Below are positions 46,325 through 55,866 of a DNA stretch of 64,000 nt, in pieces. The translations under genes and the position numbers were made by a program. The notes beneath the pieces are model-generated. The model made no database searches. It saw only the letters and a program-made list of their open reading frames with translations, and had not been told where the DNA came from. Source of the DNA: CALBRZ01 sp964511065 (GTDB taxonomy: Bacteria > Planctomycetota > Planctomycetia > Pirellulales > S012-138); the NCBI GenBank assembly GCA_964511065.1, contig CAZEEG010000015.1:4060-68059 (forward strand), given 5' to 3'. Position 1 is the stretch's first letter; every line of letters begins with the position of its first letter.

Positions 46325-46831
46325 ATGACGACTGCAACTGTGCCCTGGGAACAGGTTCTCCCGGAGTTACTTGAAGAGCTTTCGGCGGTTCAGCACGAGT
46401 GGCTGGTGGTACTGGCGGAGAAGCAGCGCCTGCTGATGGACCCGGCCACCGAAGCCGACGTGGCAGGGCTGCAAACGCGCGAACAGGACCTGCTCACACG
46501 GCTTCAGGCTTGCCACGACCGACGCGAGGAACTGCTCCGCCTGGCCGAGGACGAGGGCAGGCCGGGCCGCAGCCTCCACGCCGTCGCGGCCACGCTGCCC
46601 GAGGGGGCCAGCCGCGACAGCGTTCAGGCTCAACTGGACCAGGCCCAGCAGCAGACACGGCTTCTCCGCCAGCGCAACCTGGCCAACTGGATGATGCACC
46701 AGCGGTCGATGATCCACCTGGCGCAGATTCTGGAGATTCTGGCGACAGGCGGGCGACTCCAACCCACCTACGAGCAAGGCAAGCCCAACGACAACGGGCC
46801 GACCGGCATCCTGGTCGACGAGGCCGTTTGA
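46325..46831 (+). CDS. flgN: FlgN-like flagellar export chaperone
   Basis: A 168-aa all-helical, Leu/Gln/Arg-rich protein fitting FlgN, the chaperone that holds FlgK and FlgL before export. Sequence: LLEELSAVQHEWLVVLAEKQRLLM, then a long coiled-coil (LQTREQDLLTRLQACHDRREELLRLAEDEG) and C-terminal NLANWMMHQRSMIHLAQILEILA. Identification rests mainly on length, composition and position directly before flgK and flgL, its expected clients; sequence hallmarks are weak. A run of 16-bp repeats begins exactly at its stop codon. Confidence 0.75.
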   Translation: MTTATVPWEQVLPELLEELSAVQHEWLVVLAEKQRLLMDPATEADVAGLQTREQDLLTRLQACHDRREELLRLAEDEGRPGRSLHAVAATLPEGASRDSVQAQLDQAQQQTRLLRQRNLANWMMHQRSMIHLAQILEILATGGRLQPTYEQGKPNDNGPTGILVDEAV

Positions 46832-46920
46832 ACGGCGCGCCCATTGAACGGCGCCCTTGGTACGGTACGCCCTCTGTACAGTACACCCTCTGTACAACGC
46901 ACCCTTTGTATGGGGGGGGG
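46829..46920 (+). repeat. 16-bp tandem repeats and G-tract between flgN and flgK
   Basis: Five degenerate units of 15-16 bp at 46829-46907 (for example gtacggtacgccctct at 46860 and gtacagtacaccctct at 46876), followed by a 9-base G run. The first unit overlaps the flgN stop codon. Confidence 0.75.
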
Positions 46921-46985
46921 CGGGGCGGCGGCCAAGCCGCGGCACCTGATCCGAATGCCACCTGTAAGCAAGCGACCAACAGCCC

Positions 46986-48686
46986 ATGTCCCTCTATAGC
47001 TCCATTCAATTGGCGGCCAATACGCTGCGGGCGAACCAGATCGGCCTGCAAGTGGTGGGGCAGAATATCGCCAATGCCAACACGCCGGGTTATATCCGCG
47101 AGGAGATGGTGCTTCGGCCCGGCCCCACGCAGCGGATGGGCAAACTGCTGTTGGGGCTGGGGGTCGATGTCGAAGCCATCGTCCAAAAGGTGGATACCTT
47201 CGTGCAGACGCAGATGCGCGGCGCCATTAGCGACCGCGTGAGCGGCGAAACGCAGGAACAAACGTTTCTGCAACTGGAACAGTTGATCGGCGAACTGAGC
47301 GAAACCGACTTGAGCACCTCGCTCAACAACTTCATCGCGAGCATTCACGAAATCCTCAACCAGCCCGAAGACGCCGGCGTGCGACACCTGGCGGCCCTGC
47401 AAGGCAAAACCCTAGCGGGCGACATCCAGCGTTTGCACCAGCGGGTGCAGGCCAACCGCCGCGACCTGAACGAGCAGGTCATCGGCATGGCCGTCGACAT
47501 CAATCGGCTGACCGAGGAAATCCGCGAGCTCAATGTGAAGATCGCCCAGGTCGAAGGCGGTTCGATCTCCAAGAGCGATGCCGTCGGCCTGCGCGACCAG
47601 CGGGGACTGGCCCTCGCCAAGCTCTCGGAGCTGATCGATATTCGCGCCGATGAGCAGTTCAACGGGGCGATCAACGTTTCCGTGGACGGCACCTTCCTGG
47701 TGTTTGAAGGCATCCGTCGCGAAGTGGAGGTCGTGCTCGACAGCGACCGCGGCGTGACCGTCGCTGATATCCACTTTTCCGATACCGACGAGCCGCTCCA
47801 GGTTCGCTCCGGCAAACTGGCAGGATTGAAAATCTCACGCGATGAAATCCTGGGTGGCTTCCTCGAGCAACTCGACGGCTTCGCCAGCGCGCTGATCTAC
47901 GAATTCAACCGGGTGTTCTCGTCCGGGCAGGGCCTGACCGGCTATCAATCGCTCACCAGCGAGCATGCCGTGAACGCGCCCAGCGCGGCATTGAACCAGG
48001 CGGGGCTGCCTTTTCAGGGAAGTTCCGGCTCCTTCCAGGTGATGGTTTACAACCGGCAGACCGGACTGACGGTGTCGAGCGATGTCTTCATCGACCTGGA
48101 CGGGCTCGATAACAACGACACGACACTGGAATCGCTGGCTGCACAGTTGACGGCCATCGACGGGGTTGTAGCCACCGTTGAAGCCAACGGCCAGCTCACC
48201 ATTCGCAGCGAGTCCGTCGAGCAGGATATCGCCTTTGGCAACGATACCAGCGGCATACTGGCCGCCTTGGGCATCAATACGTTCTTTGGCGGCAGTACCG
48301 CGAGCGATATTCACGTCAGCCAGTTGATCCTGAACGACCCTTCCAAGTTCACCGCCAGCCGCACCGGGATTGGCGTCGATACGGCCGGCGCGGAGGAACT
48401 GGCCGCGTTCATCGACCGGCCGCTGCCCTCACACAACAACCACTCCATCAGCGATTTGTACGACCGCCTCGTGGGCGACGTTACCCAATCATCGTACGTC
48501 GCACAGAGCATCGCCGAAGGCTATCGCGTGTACGAGGCTTCGCTGGAAGCGAGGCACCTGGCTGTCAGCGGGGTGAGCATCGACGAAGAAACCGTCCGGC
48601 TGATGCAATACCAGCGGGCGTTCCAGGCGTCGTCGCGATACATCGCGGCGCTGGACGAACTGCTCGAAATCCTGGTCAACTTGTGA
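46986..48686 (+). CDS. flgK: flagellar hook-associated protein FlgK (HAP1)
   Basis: A 566-aa hook-filament junction protein, exported through the flagellar channel. N-terminal SIQLAANTLRANQIGLQVVGQNIANANTPGYIREEMVL and C-terminal VSIDEETVRLMQYQRAFQASSRYIAALDELLEILVNL are the paired coiled-coil ends of FlgK. The central GFASALIYEFNRVFSSGQGLTGYQSL and VMVYNRQTGLTVSSDVFIDL are also typical. Length is normal. It follows flgN at 154 bp and precedes flgL at 110 bp. Confidence 0.96.
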   Translation: MSLYSSIQLAANTLRANQIGLQVVGQNIANANTPGYIREEMVLRPGPTQRMGKLLLGLGVDVEAIVQKVDTFVQTQMRGAISDRVSGETQEQTFLQLEQLIGELSETDLSTSLNNFIASIHEILNQPEDAGVRHLAALQGKTLAGDIQRLHQRVQANRRDLNEQVIGMAVDINRLTEEIRELNVKIAQVEGGSISKSDAVGLRDQRGLALAKLSELIDIRADEQFNGAINVSVDGTFLVFEGIRREVEVVLDSDRGVTVADIHFSDTDEPLQVRSGKLAGLKISRDEILGGFLEQLDGFASALIYEFNRVFSSGQGLTGYQSLTSEHAVNAPSAALNQAGLPFQGSSGSFQVMVYNRQTGLTVSSDVFIDLDGLDNNDTTLESLAAQLTAIDGVVATVEANGQLTIRSESVEQDIAFGNDTSGILAALGINTFFGGSTASDIHVSQLILNDPSKFTASRTGIGVDTAGAEELAAFIDRPLPSHNNHSISDLYDRLVGDVTQSSYVAQSIAEGYRVYEASLEARHLAVSGVSIDEETVRLMQYQRAFQASSRYIAALDELLEILVNL

Positions 48687-48796
48687 TGCACCAACCTACG
48701 CCGAGCGGCCAAGGCTGAAGGCTGATGGCGCAGCACCGATCGATCCATTCCTGGATTGTCTCTGACCGGCGTTTGCCACTGTAAGCGGAACCCGAC

Positions 48797-51751
48797 ATGG
48801 CGGCCATTACCCCGATATCGACAACGCGTGTCAGCGATACGCTGGTGACAGCGCGTCTGCTGGGCCAGGTTCGCTTCGACCATGCGGCCCTGTTTCGCAT
48901 TCAGAACCAGTTAAGCTCCGGCATGCGTTTTATGCTTCCCAGCGAAGACGCGCCGGCGGCGTTGCGTTCGATCAGTCTGCAGAAGCTGTTGGAGCGCAAA
49001 GCGCAGGTGAAGACGAACCTGCACACGAATCAATCGTTTCTCTCGGCCAGCGATTCGGCCCTGTCGTCGGTGGCATCGCTGTTGTCGGAGGTACGGGGCC
49101 TGGCCGTCTCGGCGGTCAGCAGCAGTTCCTCGGCCGATGCCCAGGCCACGGCAGCCAGGCAAGTCGAAGAAGCCATCCGCCAGTTGATCGACGTGGGCAA
49201 TCAGCAGTTTCGCGGGCGATACCTGTTTGCCGGATCGACCAATGTCCGCCCGTTCGAAACGGTCAACGGGCTGGTCCGCTATAACGGCAACGAACTGAAT
49301 CTGCGCAGCTATGCGGATATCGATGTCCTGTTCGAAACCAACGTGACGGGGGACCAGGTATTCGGGGCAATCTCCGCCGAGGTCCGCGGCAGCGTCGACC
49401 TCAACCCCATCGTCACCGAACGGACTCTGCTGGCCGATCTCAACGGCGGCCGCGGTATAACCGCCGGCAGCATCGCCATTGGCAACGGCACGGGCCATGT
49501 TGCCACCGTGGACATCAGCCGCGCGGAAACCGTCGGCGACGTCCTGCGGTTGATTGAATCGGCCGAATTGCCGGGCAGCCAGATTTCGGCCTGGGTGACC
49601 AGCCAAGGAATCAACGTCCAACTCGACGGCGGCAATCTCACCATCCGCGAAGTGGCCGGCGGCACGACGGCGCGCGAACTGGGCATCCTGGCCGAACTGG
49701 GGACGGGGGCGGCACCCGTCGTGGGACGCGACTTGAACCCGGCGATTCGCCGCACCACCCCCCTGGCCAACCTGCTTGGCACGCGGGCCCAAACCCGCTT
49801 CTTCCAGGGAAATCCCGAAGGGGTCTTCTTCGTGGAAGCCAACCAGCGGGGCGATACATTCAACGGCTATTCCGTGACACTCGTTGGCGGCGGCACGGTC
49901 GGCAATGAAACCGTGGTGTACGACGCCAACGCCAAGACCATCACCGTCACCATTGAAGAAGGAGTCTCCACCGCCGCCCACGTGGTCGAAGCCATCAATA
50001 CCTCGGCCGCGGGCATCGACTTCACCGCGCGGCTCGCGCACGGGCACCACGGCACCGCCGCCGTGGCCGCCATGTCTGCTACCACCGCCGGAGGATCGGG
50101 CGAGGAATTCGATCAGCACTCCGGCATCCAAGTGGTCAACGGCGGCCACACCCACACGATCAGCTTCTCCACCGCCCGCACGGTTGAAGACCTGCTCAAT
50201 ATCCTCAATGGCTCGGAAGCGGGCCTCCTGGCGGAACTGAACGTCCAGGGGACAGGCATCAATATCCGGTCGCGATTGAGCGGCGGCGACTTTGCCATCG
50301 GCGAGAACGGCGGGCAGACCGCTACGCAATTGGGCGTGCGGACCTTCACGGCCGAAACCCGGTTGGAGGACCTGAACTTTGGGCGTGGCGTGGCCCGCGA
50401 TGAAGGCGACCTGCCGCAGCCTCGGGAGTTCACCATCCGCCGCAAGGATGGTGTCCAGTTCACCATCGATCTCAACGAATCGACCGCCGCTTCCGGCACC
50501 ATCGACCCTGCCGGAGCCAACAACGCGCTGAAGTTCACTGCCACCCAGGCCGGTTTTCAGGGCAACAACCTGCGCGTGCAGATTGTGGACAGCGGGCCGG
50601 GCGGACCGGCCACCGCCAAGCTGAACGGAACACTGTTGACGATCAGTGCCGACCTGGCCGCAGGTTTCACCGCCAACGATGCCGTCCAACTCGTCCAGAA
50701 CACGCCGGAAGTTTCCGCCGTGGTGCAGGCACAACTGGATACCAGCGCCGAACCCGGTAACGACGGCAGCGGCAACCTGGCAGCTACCGGTCCGGTGAAG
50801 CTGGCCGGCGGCAGCCCCGAGGTGCAAACCATCGGCCAACTGCTCGACCGGATCAACCACCACCCGGCCAACACGGGGCCGGGCAACGTGGTGGCGCGGT
50901 TGGCCAGTCACGGCAACGGCATCGAACTGGTGCAAGACGATCTATCGGGCCCCGGTTCGCTCACCGTGCTGGCCGGCCACAGCACCGCCGCCCAAGACCT
51001 GGGCCTGGTGGGCTTTCAACAGGCTGAAAGTGGCCCCACGCAACCGGGAACGTACGCCACGGTATCGTACGATGGTCCGGCCGCAAACGACGCGCTGCGG
51101 GTTCGGGCCGTGCAGGTGGGCGAACAGGGCAACCACTTCCAACTCTCCATCGTAGACAACGGCGGCGGCCCGCCTTCGGTCGCCCTGGTCGACAACGTGC
51201 TGACCTTCTCGGCCGATCTGGCGTCGGGCTTCACCGCGCTGGACGCCGTGAACCTGCTCGCATCCGACCCTGCGTTAAGCACCCAATTCGTGGCCGAACT
51301 CGATACCACGGCCGAACCCGGCAACGACGGCAGCGGCAACCTGGCGGCCACCGGCCCGCTCGCTTTTGCCGGCGGCAGGTCGGAAACGCTGCGGGGGAGC
51401 GATGTCCACCCGCAAGAAACCGACGGCGTGTTCTCGGCCCTGATCCGACTGCGCAAAGCGCTCGATGACGGTGATCTCCGCGAAGTTCAGCGGGCCGTCG
51501 AAGTGCTTGATCGGGCATCCAAGCAGTTGACGTTCGTGCGCGCCGATATTGGTGCCCGACAGCAGGGCCTGGACACGTTGAAATTCCGTCTCGATACCGA
51601 GGAAGTGGAGTTGAAGGCAGCACTCTCCGAGGAATCGGAGGTCGATCTGGTCGAAGCGATCATCAATCTGTCCGCGCGCCAAGCGGCCCTGGAAGCCGCA
51701 TACCAAACCCTGGGACAAGTGGCGCGGCTGACGCTGCTGGATTATCTGTAA
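48797..51751 (+). CDS. flgL: very long flagellar hook-associated protein FlgL (HAP3)
   Basis: A 984-aa FlgL-type protein, about three times the usual 300 aa. The ends are flagellin-like: N-terminal MAAITPISTTRVSDTLVTARLL with QNQLSSGMRFMLPSEDAP and C-terminal SARQAALEAAYQTLGQVARLTLLDYL form the terminal coiled-coil. TLLADLNGGRGITAGSIAIGNGTG resembles flagellin IN motifs. The central insert holds a duplication: residues about 575-675 and 762-862 share EPGNDGSGNLAATGP and similar flanks. It joins FlgK to the flagellin filament; the extra domains probably protrude outward. Position after flgK confirms the identity. Confidence 0.9.
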   Translation: MAAITPISTTRVSDTLVTARLLGQVRFDHAALFRIQNQLSSGMRFMLPSEDAPAALRSISLQKLLERKAQVKTNLHTNQSFLSASDSALSSVASLLSEVRGLAVSAVSSSSSADAQATAARQVEEAIRQLIDVGNQQFRGRYLFAGSTNVRPFETVNGLVRYNGNELNLRSYADIDVLFETNVTGDQVFGAISAEVRGSVDLNPIVTERTLLADLNGGRGITAGSIAIGNGTGHVATVDISRAETVGDVLRLIESAELPGSQISAWVTSQGINVQLDGGNLTIREVAGGTTARELGILAELGTGAAPVVGRDLNPAIRRTTPLANLLGTRAQTRFFQGNPEGVFFVEANQRGDTFNGYSVTLVGGGTVGNETVVYDANAKTITVTIEEGVSTAAHVVEAINTSAAGIDFTARLAHGHHGTAAVAAMSATTAGGSGEEFDQHSGIQVVNGGHTHTISFSTARTVEDLLNILNGSEAGLLAELNVQGTGINIRSRLSGGDFAIGENGGQTATQLGVRTFTAETRLEDLNFGRGVARDEGDLPQPREFTIRRKDGVQFTIDLNESTAASGTIDPAGANNALKFTATQAGFQGNNLRVQIVDSGPGGPATAKLNGTLLTISADLAAGFTANDAVQLVQNTPEVSAVVQAQLDTSAEPGNDGSGNLAATGPVKLAGGSPEVQTIGQLLDRINHHPANTGPGNVVARLASHGNGIELVQDDLSGPGSLTVLAGHSTAAQDLGLVGFQQAESGPTQPGTYATVSYDGPAANDALRVRAVQVGEQGNHFQLSIVDNGGGPPSVALVDNVLTFSADLASGFTALDAVNLLASDPALSTQFVAELDTTAEPGNDGSGNLAATGPLAFAGGRSETLRGSDVHPQETDGVFSALIRLRKALDDGDLREVQRAVEVLDRASKQLTFVRADIGARQQGLDTLKFRLDTEEVELKAALSEESEVDLVEAIINLSARQAALEAAYQTLGQVARLTLLDYL

Positions 51752-51780
51752 CGCCGCACGCCGCACGCCGCACGGCGCAG
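51752..51780 (+). repeat. 7-bp tandem repeat after flgL
   Basis: cgccgca is repeated three times immediately after the flgL stop, then a variant cggcgca. Probably a replication-slippage tract; no T-rich terminator follows. Confidence 0.6.
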
Positions 51781-52044
51781 GCTGGCCGGCCGCGCCGGCG
51801 GTGCCGCGGCCCCACCTGAATAATCCGCACGTTCCAAAAAAGCGCCTGGGTGCCAGGGAATGGCGTTCCCATTCTGCCGGCCGCTCATGCGCGCCGTGAC
51901 CTATGCTTGGGGAGCGCATGGCCGGTGCCGCGGCGGTTAAGCCGTCGCCACGACCGGCGTGCGGCCCGCCGGGTCATCACCCGCCGGCCAGCGGTTGCAT
52001 GCCTTGCCAATTCCCCCCAGTTGCCAATCCGGAGAACGCTGTCG

Positions 52045-53112
52045 ATGCCAGCCATCTTGTTGATTGTGTCGGTCCTGGTCAGCAGCGACCCAGGCGCAGC
52101 CGAGGGTGCTCAAAAGCCCGATGGAACACGGCAGCAGGTAGAAGCCCAGGTCCAGAAGCATTTGGAGCGGCTTTCCGGCCGCACGGGCATGTTGTGGACC
52201 GAGTTGACGGACGAGGGCCCGGTGGTGCGGTTTGGGCAGCGTGAAAATGAACGATTCGCCATCGGCTCAAGCTTCAAACTGTTCGTCCTCGGCGCCCTGG
52301 CGGCGGAAGTGAACGACGAACGGCGACGCTTGGACAACATCATGCAACTGGATGCCCGCTGGATCGGGCCGCCGCAGAGCGAGCTGAACGATTGGCCGCT
52401 GGGTTCGCCGGTTACGCTCAATACGCTGGCCCTGAAGATGATTTCTGTCAGCGACAACACGGCCACCGATCATCTGCTGCACCTGTTGGGCCGGGAGCGG
52501 GTCGAGCGGCAATTGGCCATCATGGGACACCGCGACCCCCAATGGAATCGGCCGCTGCTGTACACCCGGGAAATGGTGATGATCCGCGACAAGGCGGCGC
52601 CCGGGCGCGAGCAGCGATATGCCGCGCTGGACGAAGCGGGGCGGCGGAAGTTCCTCACCGACGAACTCGCCGATGCGCACGATTACGAGGCACTGGACTT
52701 CAACGTGGGCTCGTTCGACGTGTCCGAATGGTTCGCCCGTCCTACGGACATGGCGGCCGCCCTCAACTGGTTGCGGCTGCACACCGGCCCGGACCGCCCG
52801 GCGGCCCTGCTCCGCGGCGTGCTGGCCGTGGAAACCAAGCTGGACTACGACGCCAAGATCTGGCCGTACGTGGGATTCAAGGGCGGATCGGAAGACCGCC
52901 TCATTGCCGGCAACTGGTTACTGCGTCATCACAGCGGCCGCTGGTTCACCTTCCATGTGTACTGGAACAGCCCCGATGAGGACGTGGACGCGCAGGCCAT
53001 GGTCGAGGCGGTTCAAGGCATCTTCAGTCTGATGGAAGAACAGGTGCAAGGCGACACGGCTACGCCAGGCAAATCCAACCAGGCCGACTCCGCCGATCGC
53101 CCCGGCGAATAA
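52045..53112 (+). CDS. secreted class A beta-lactamase-like serine hydrolase
   Basis: A 355-aa exported protein (signal-like MPAILLIVSVLVSSDPGAAEG). Serine beta-lactamase/PBP-fold motifs are all present: SSFK (S75 and K78), SDN (136-138, VSDNTATDHLL) and a KGG triad (about residue 277, GFKGGSED) in the normal order. The C-terminal tail is acidic. The family includes class A beta-lactamases and D,D-peptidase-like enzymes; whether it hydrolyses beta-lactams cannot be judged, so I do not call it a resistance gene. GGAGAA 8 bp before the ATG at 52045 supports the start; the longer frame lacks similarity. Confidence 0.88.
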   Translation: MPAILLIVSVLVSSDPGAAEGAQKPDGTRQQVEAQVQKHLERLSGRTGMLWTELTDEGPVVRFGQRENERFAIGSSFKLFVLGALAAEVNDERRRLDNIMQLDARWIGPPQSELNDWPLGSPVTLNTLALKMISVSDNTATDHLLHLLGRERVERQLAIMGHRDPQWNRPLLYTREMVMIRDKAAPGREQRYAALDEAGRRKFLTDELADAHDYEALDFNVGSFDVSEWFARPTDMAAALNWLRLHTGPDRPAALLRGVLAVETKLDYDAKIWPYVGFKGGSEDRLIAGNWLLRHHSGRWFTFHVYWNSPDEDVDAQAMVEAVQGIFSLMEEQVQGDTATPGKSNQADSADRPGE

Positions 53113-53750
53113 GGGAAAATGCCCGAGCCTATTCCCCCTGCAACAACTTCCCACTGCGGCCCAGTCCCACTGCATCTATGCCCCTTGCGCACGTCATGAT
53201 GATGGCTCGCCCCGCTGGCCACGGGGGGTGATTACCGACGGAGCGAATAGGCGTTCTGTTGTGCCGGGGATGTCGCTGATCGTGCTGTAAGGCCGGCCTT
53301 GTGCAGCGCAGAACCATTCCATGGACCAGTCTTGGCGGCATAGGCGAACCGTGGTGGTTGGCTAAGGCAGTAGCCGTCTCAAGTGGTCTGGCGCACAAAC
53401 CATTTGCGGGGGCCAGTGCTAGCATCCTGCGGCCGCTCGGGGGGGCCACGGAGGGGGAATCGAGTAGGCCCCTTTTCGCTCGTGGTGTAGAATGGTCCAG
53501 TGACGGCTCACCCTGGCGGCCGGCACTGGCTGAAGCACTCGGCGGCAGCCAGCCACTCCTCGGGGTGGGCTCGCGGTGGCGGGAACGCGCGAGCGAGATC
53601 GGTCTGTTGGTCGTCTGGACCAGGGAGATTCCAGCGGCGCCCTCTCATTAGGATCGCTGCCAATCCCTTGCAGATGCCCCTCATACCACCCGCGACCGGC
53701 GGCTCACGCCCAGGTATCCTTATCCCCATTTGCGCTGCTACTGTCCTTCC
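53113..53750. other. non-coding gap
   Basis: About 640 bp between the serine hydrolase and rhomboid genes. I see no credible gene, terminator or promoter consensus. A run of C and G blocks at 53430-53460 is the only low-complexity part. Confidence 0.4.
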
Positions 53751-54644
53751 ATGGGCATTTACGATCGAGAATACTACCGCGACGAGCCCCGGGGCATCAT
53801 GCTGACCGGGCAGCGATCGGTCGTCGTCAACCTGATCCTGCTGAACGCGGCCGTCTTTCTGCTGGATGTATTGCTCCAGCAACAAAACCAGACCTCGCAG
53901 CTAGCGGCGTACTTTGCTCTGCATGCCGATGTCTTCCAGAGCTGGCATCTGTGGCAACTGCTCACGGCCGGCTTCATGCATGGGAGCTTTTTCCATCTGC
54001 TGTTCAACATGCTCGCGCTGTGGTTTTTTGGGCGCGACGTTGAATTGATCCACGGCAGGAAGGTCTTCCTCCAGTTCTATTTGTCCACGCTGATCCTGTC
54101 CAACCTGTGCTGGGTGCTGTCCGAGAATTACGTCTTCCACCAGACGAACACCAGCGCCGTGGGGGCCTCGGGCGCCATCGCCGGCGTGTTGATGGTGTTC
54201 GTGTGCCACTTCCCCACGCGGCTGATTTATCTCTGGGGCGTGGTGCCAATGCCGGCCTGGGTGCTGGCAACAGCCTGGCTCGCCCTGGATTTGTTCAGCT
54301 ATCGCCAGGAGGTGGCCGGCGGACCAGTGGCCAACGTGGCCTTTGCCGCGCACCTCTCAGGGGCCGCGTTCGGGCTGATCTACTATTACTCTCGCGTCAC
54401 GCTGTTTAGCGTGCTGCCGACTTCATGGCTGGGAGGTGCGTTGCAGCGGCTCAAACGCCGGCCCAAGCTGCGCCTCCACGATCCCGATGGCCCGGAAGAA
54501 TTCGACCTGGAAGAACGCGTGGACGACATCCTGGCCAAGATTCACGAGCACGGCAGCGACAGCCTCACGCCTGAAGAACGCCGCATCCTGCAGAAGGCAT
54601 CGCAGCGCGCCCAACAGCGCCGGCGTTATGAGCTGAACAAGTAA
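53751..54644 (+). CDS. rhomboid family intramembrane serine protease
   Basis: A 297-aa membrane protease. Six hydrophobic helices; the catalytic serine is in GASGAI (S140 of GxSG) and the catalytic histidine is in AHLSGAAFG (H201). FHLLFNMLALWFFG carries the helix-2 HxxxN motif. A C-terminal cytoplasmic tail of about 70 residues is charged (EEFDLEERVDDILAKI, LTPEERRILQKASQRAQQRRR). Substrates are unknown. The start at MGIYDREYYRDEPRG is set by similarity; an ATG at 53730 adds 7 residues. No operon partner is obvious. Confidence 0.94.
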   Translation: MGIYDREYYRDEPRGIMLTGQRSVVVNLILLNAAVFLLDVLLQQQNQTSQLAAYFALHADVFQSWHLWQLLTAGFMHGSFFHLLFNMLALWFFGRDVELIHGRKVFLQFYLSTLILSNLCWVLSENYVFHQTNTSAVGASGAIAGVLMVFVCHFPTRLIYLWGVVPMPAWVLATAWLALDLFSYRQEVAGGPVANVAFAAHLSGAAFGLIYYYSRVTLFSVLPTSWLGGALQRLKRRPKLRLHDPDGPEEFDLEERVDDILAKIHEHGSDSLTPEERRILQKASQRAQQRRRYELNK

Positions 54645-55104
54645 CCGCAGCGGTTGCTCAGTAACCTGCTAGCCTTCTGGCGCGGCGCCAATCCGCCGAA
54701 TGAAACAGCACGGCGCGCAGGTTCCACCCCTTTGGCGGCCAAGCCTGTTACCCGCCTTGTTTTCCGCTGATTCTCCGCCAACGTTTCGCATCGCAAGCGA
54801 CCATGTTGGCAGATCGGAAACCTACGGTTTCTCGCATGTGCATGGGTGCGATTCTCGATCGCGGCCGATCCCTTACGCAAAAACCGGGGCCGAAACAACA
54901 TTCTGCAAGATTCTTGCAATCCATGTGTTACGGCGCAAGGCCCGCGGCCAATCGCCCCGTACCGCATCTTCTGGCACGCCCTTTGCCTTAATCCTTCCGC
55001 AGGTCCCAACCCCTTGCGATCCCGGGGCATACCGGCAGCAAGTGGAGCGCGGAACCTTACGGGAGAAACTAGGCGAACTTTACATTTCGTTCGGGAGACG
55101 TGTC
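54645..55104. other. non-coding gap with a sigma-54-like site
   Basis: About 460 bp ahead of the DUF1328 gene. It contains the strong GG-N10-GC site at 54972-54986; nothing else is recognisable. Confidence 0.5.
54972..54987 (+). promoter_or_regulatory. sigma-54 promoter of the DUF1328 gene
   Basis: TGGCAC-GCCCT-TTGCC: full consensus in both halves, with GG and GC exactly 10 bp apart, 118 bp before the start codon. This is the best sigma-54 match in the window. Confidence 0.75.
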
Positions 55105-55269
55105 ATGTTGTCATGGGCTTTACTGTTTTTGATCATTGCGATCGTGTCGGCCGTGTTGGGCTTTGGCGTGGTCGCCGGAACCGCCGCTTGGATCGCCAAG
55201 ATCCTATTCGTGGTGTTCCTGATTCTGTTCTTGATCTCGCTGTTTACCGGACGTGCCCGGGCAGTATGA
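55105..55269 (+). CDS. DUF1328 family small membrane protein
   Basis: A 54-aa two-helix membrane protein. MLSWALLFLIIAIVSAVLGFGVVAGTAAWIAKILFVVFLILFLISLF is a typical DUF1328 (YtjA-like) sequence; the GFGVVAGTAAWIAK link between helices is the family motif. The function of the family is unknown, but members are often induced by stress. GGGAG about 8 bp upstream fits this ATG. The nearby sigma-54 site suggests its own transcript. It opens a run of small membrane proteins up to 58514. Confidence 0.93.
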   Translation: MLSWALLFLIIAIVSAVLGFGVVAGTAAWIAKILFVVFLILFLISLFTGRARAV

Positions 55270-55327
55270 CACGGCAATCCGTCGCATGTGCAACCGGTGA
55301 AAGCCTCTCCTTATGGGAAAGCGCACT

Positions 55328-55343
55328 TGGCAGCCAACATGCC
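55328..55343 (+). promoter_or_regulatory. weak sigma-54-like site
   Basis: TGGCAG-CCAAC-ATGCC: correct GG-N10-GC spacing, two consensus mismatches, about 200 bp upstream of the gene at 55539. It may be a chance match. Confidence 0.3.
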
Positions 55344-55538
55344 GCAGGCTCTGTGAGCCGTGCAGCCATGGGGAACGATTCACCTGGGCGGAGCAAGTAG
55401 CGGGACGGCACCGGTGGGGAACGCTAAGGCGTGCCGCTACCGTGCGCCGGTTGTCTACGCGGGACAGCGGTCCGGAAATTGCTCCAAAATTGCACTGCCG
55501 TGCTCGATCGCGCGGTCCACTAACAAAGGGTTGGAACC

Positions 55539-55784
55539 ATGCGAGCCCTCATCGTTGTCGCGGTCATCGTCCTGATCATGATTGGGCTGGGTTGGATCAC
55601 GTTCCGCAACGGTGGCGATGCCACCAATATCCAGATCGAGACCCAAAAGATGAAGGACGATACCGAGAAGGCTATCGATAAAGGCAAGGAGTTCTTCGAC
55701 GAAGCCGGCCAACGTACCCGCGAAGCGGTCGATAAGCTGGACAACGAAGAAGACGAGCCCACTACCGCGCCGCGGTCGCGATAA
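55539..55784 (+). CDS. small single-helix membrane protein
   Basis: An 81-aa protein. An N-terminal membrane helix (MRALIVVAVIVLIMIGLGWITF) is followed by a soluble, highly charged, probably helical tail (IETQKMKDDTEKAIDKGKEFF and EAVDKLDNEEDEP). The tail has a heptad-like pattern with regular Lys/Asp/Glu, as in small stress proteins. No family is recognised. It lies 269 bp after the DUF1328 gene and ends at a strong terminator (55828-55866). Confidence 0.8.
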   Translation: MRALIVVAVIVLIMIGLGWITFRNGGDATNIQIETQKMKDDTEKAIDKGKEFFDEAGQRTREAVDKLDNEEDEPTTAPRSR

Positions 55785-55827
55785 TCACCGCAAACAACCC
55801 AGACGTGCAACCTGCCATTGCACTCCT

Positions 55828-55866
55828 ACCGGTCCAGGCCCCGTGGCCTAGGACCGGTGTTTTTTT
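55828..55866 (+). terminator. rho-independent terminator
   Basis: Stem ACCGGTCC (55828-55835) with GGACCGGT (55851-55858), inner GGCC/GGCC pair, CCGT loop, then seven T (55860-55866). It closes the gene at 55539. Confidence 0.92.

Noticed and set aside
48911..50935. 674-residue minus-strand frame inside flgL
   Set aside because: Antisense to flgL, composition Gly/His/Gln-rich with no plausible start or neighbours.
52045..53112. antibiotic-resistance gene
   Set aside because: The motifs are shared by beta-lactamases and D,D-peptidases; nothing in the sequence shows activity on antibiotics.
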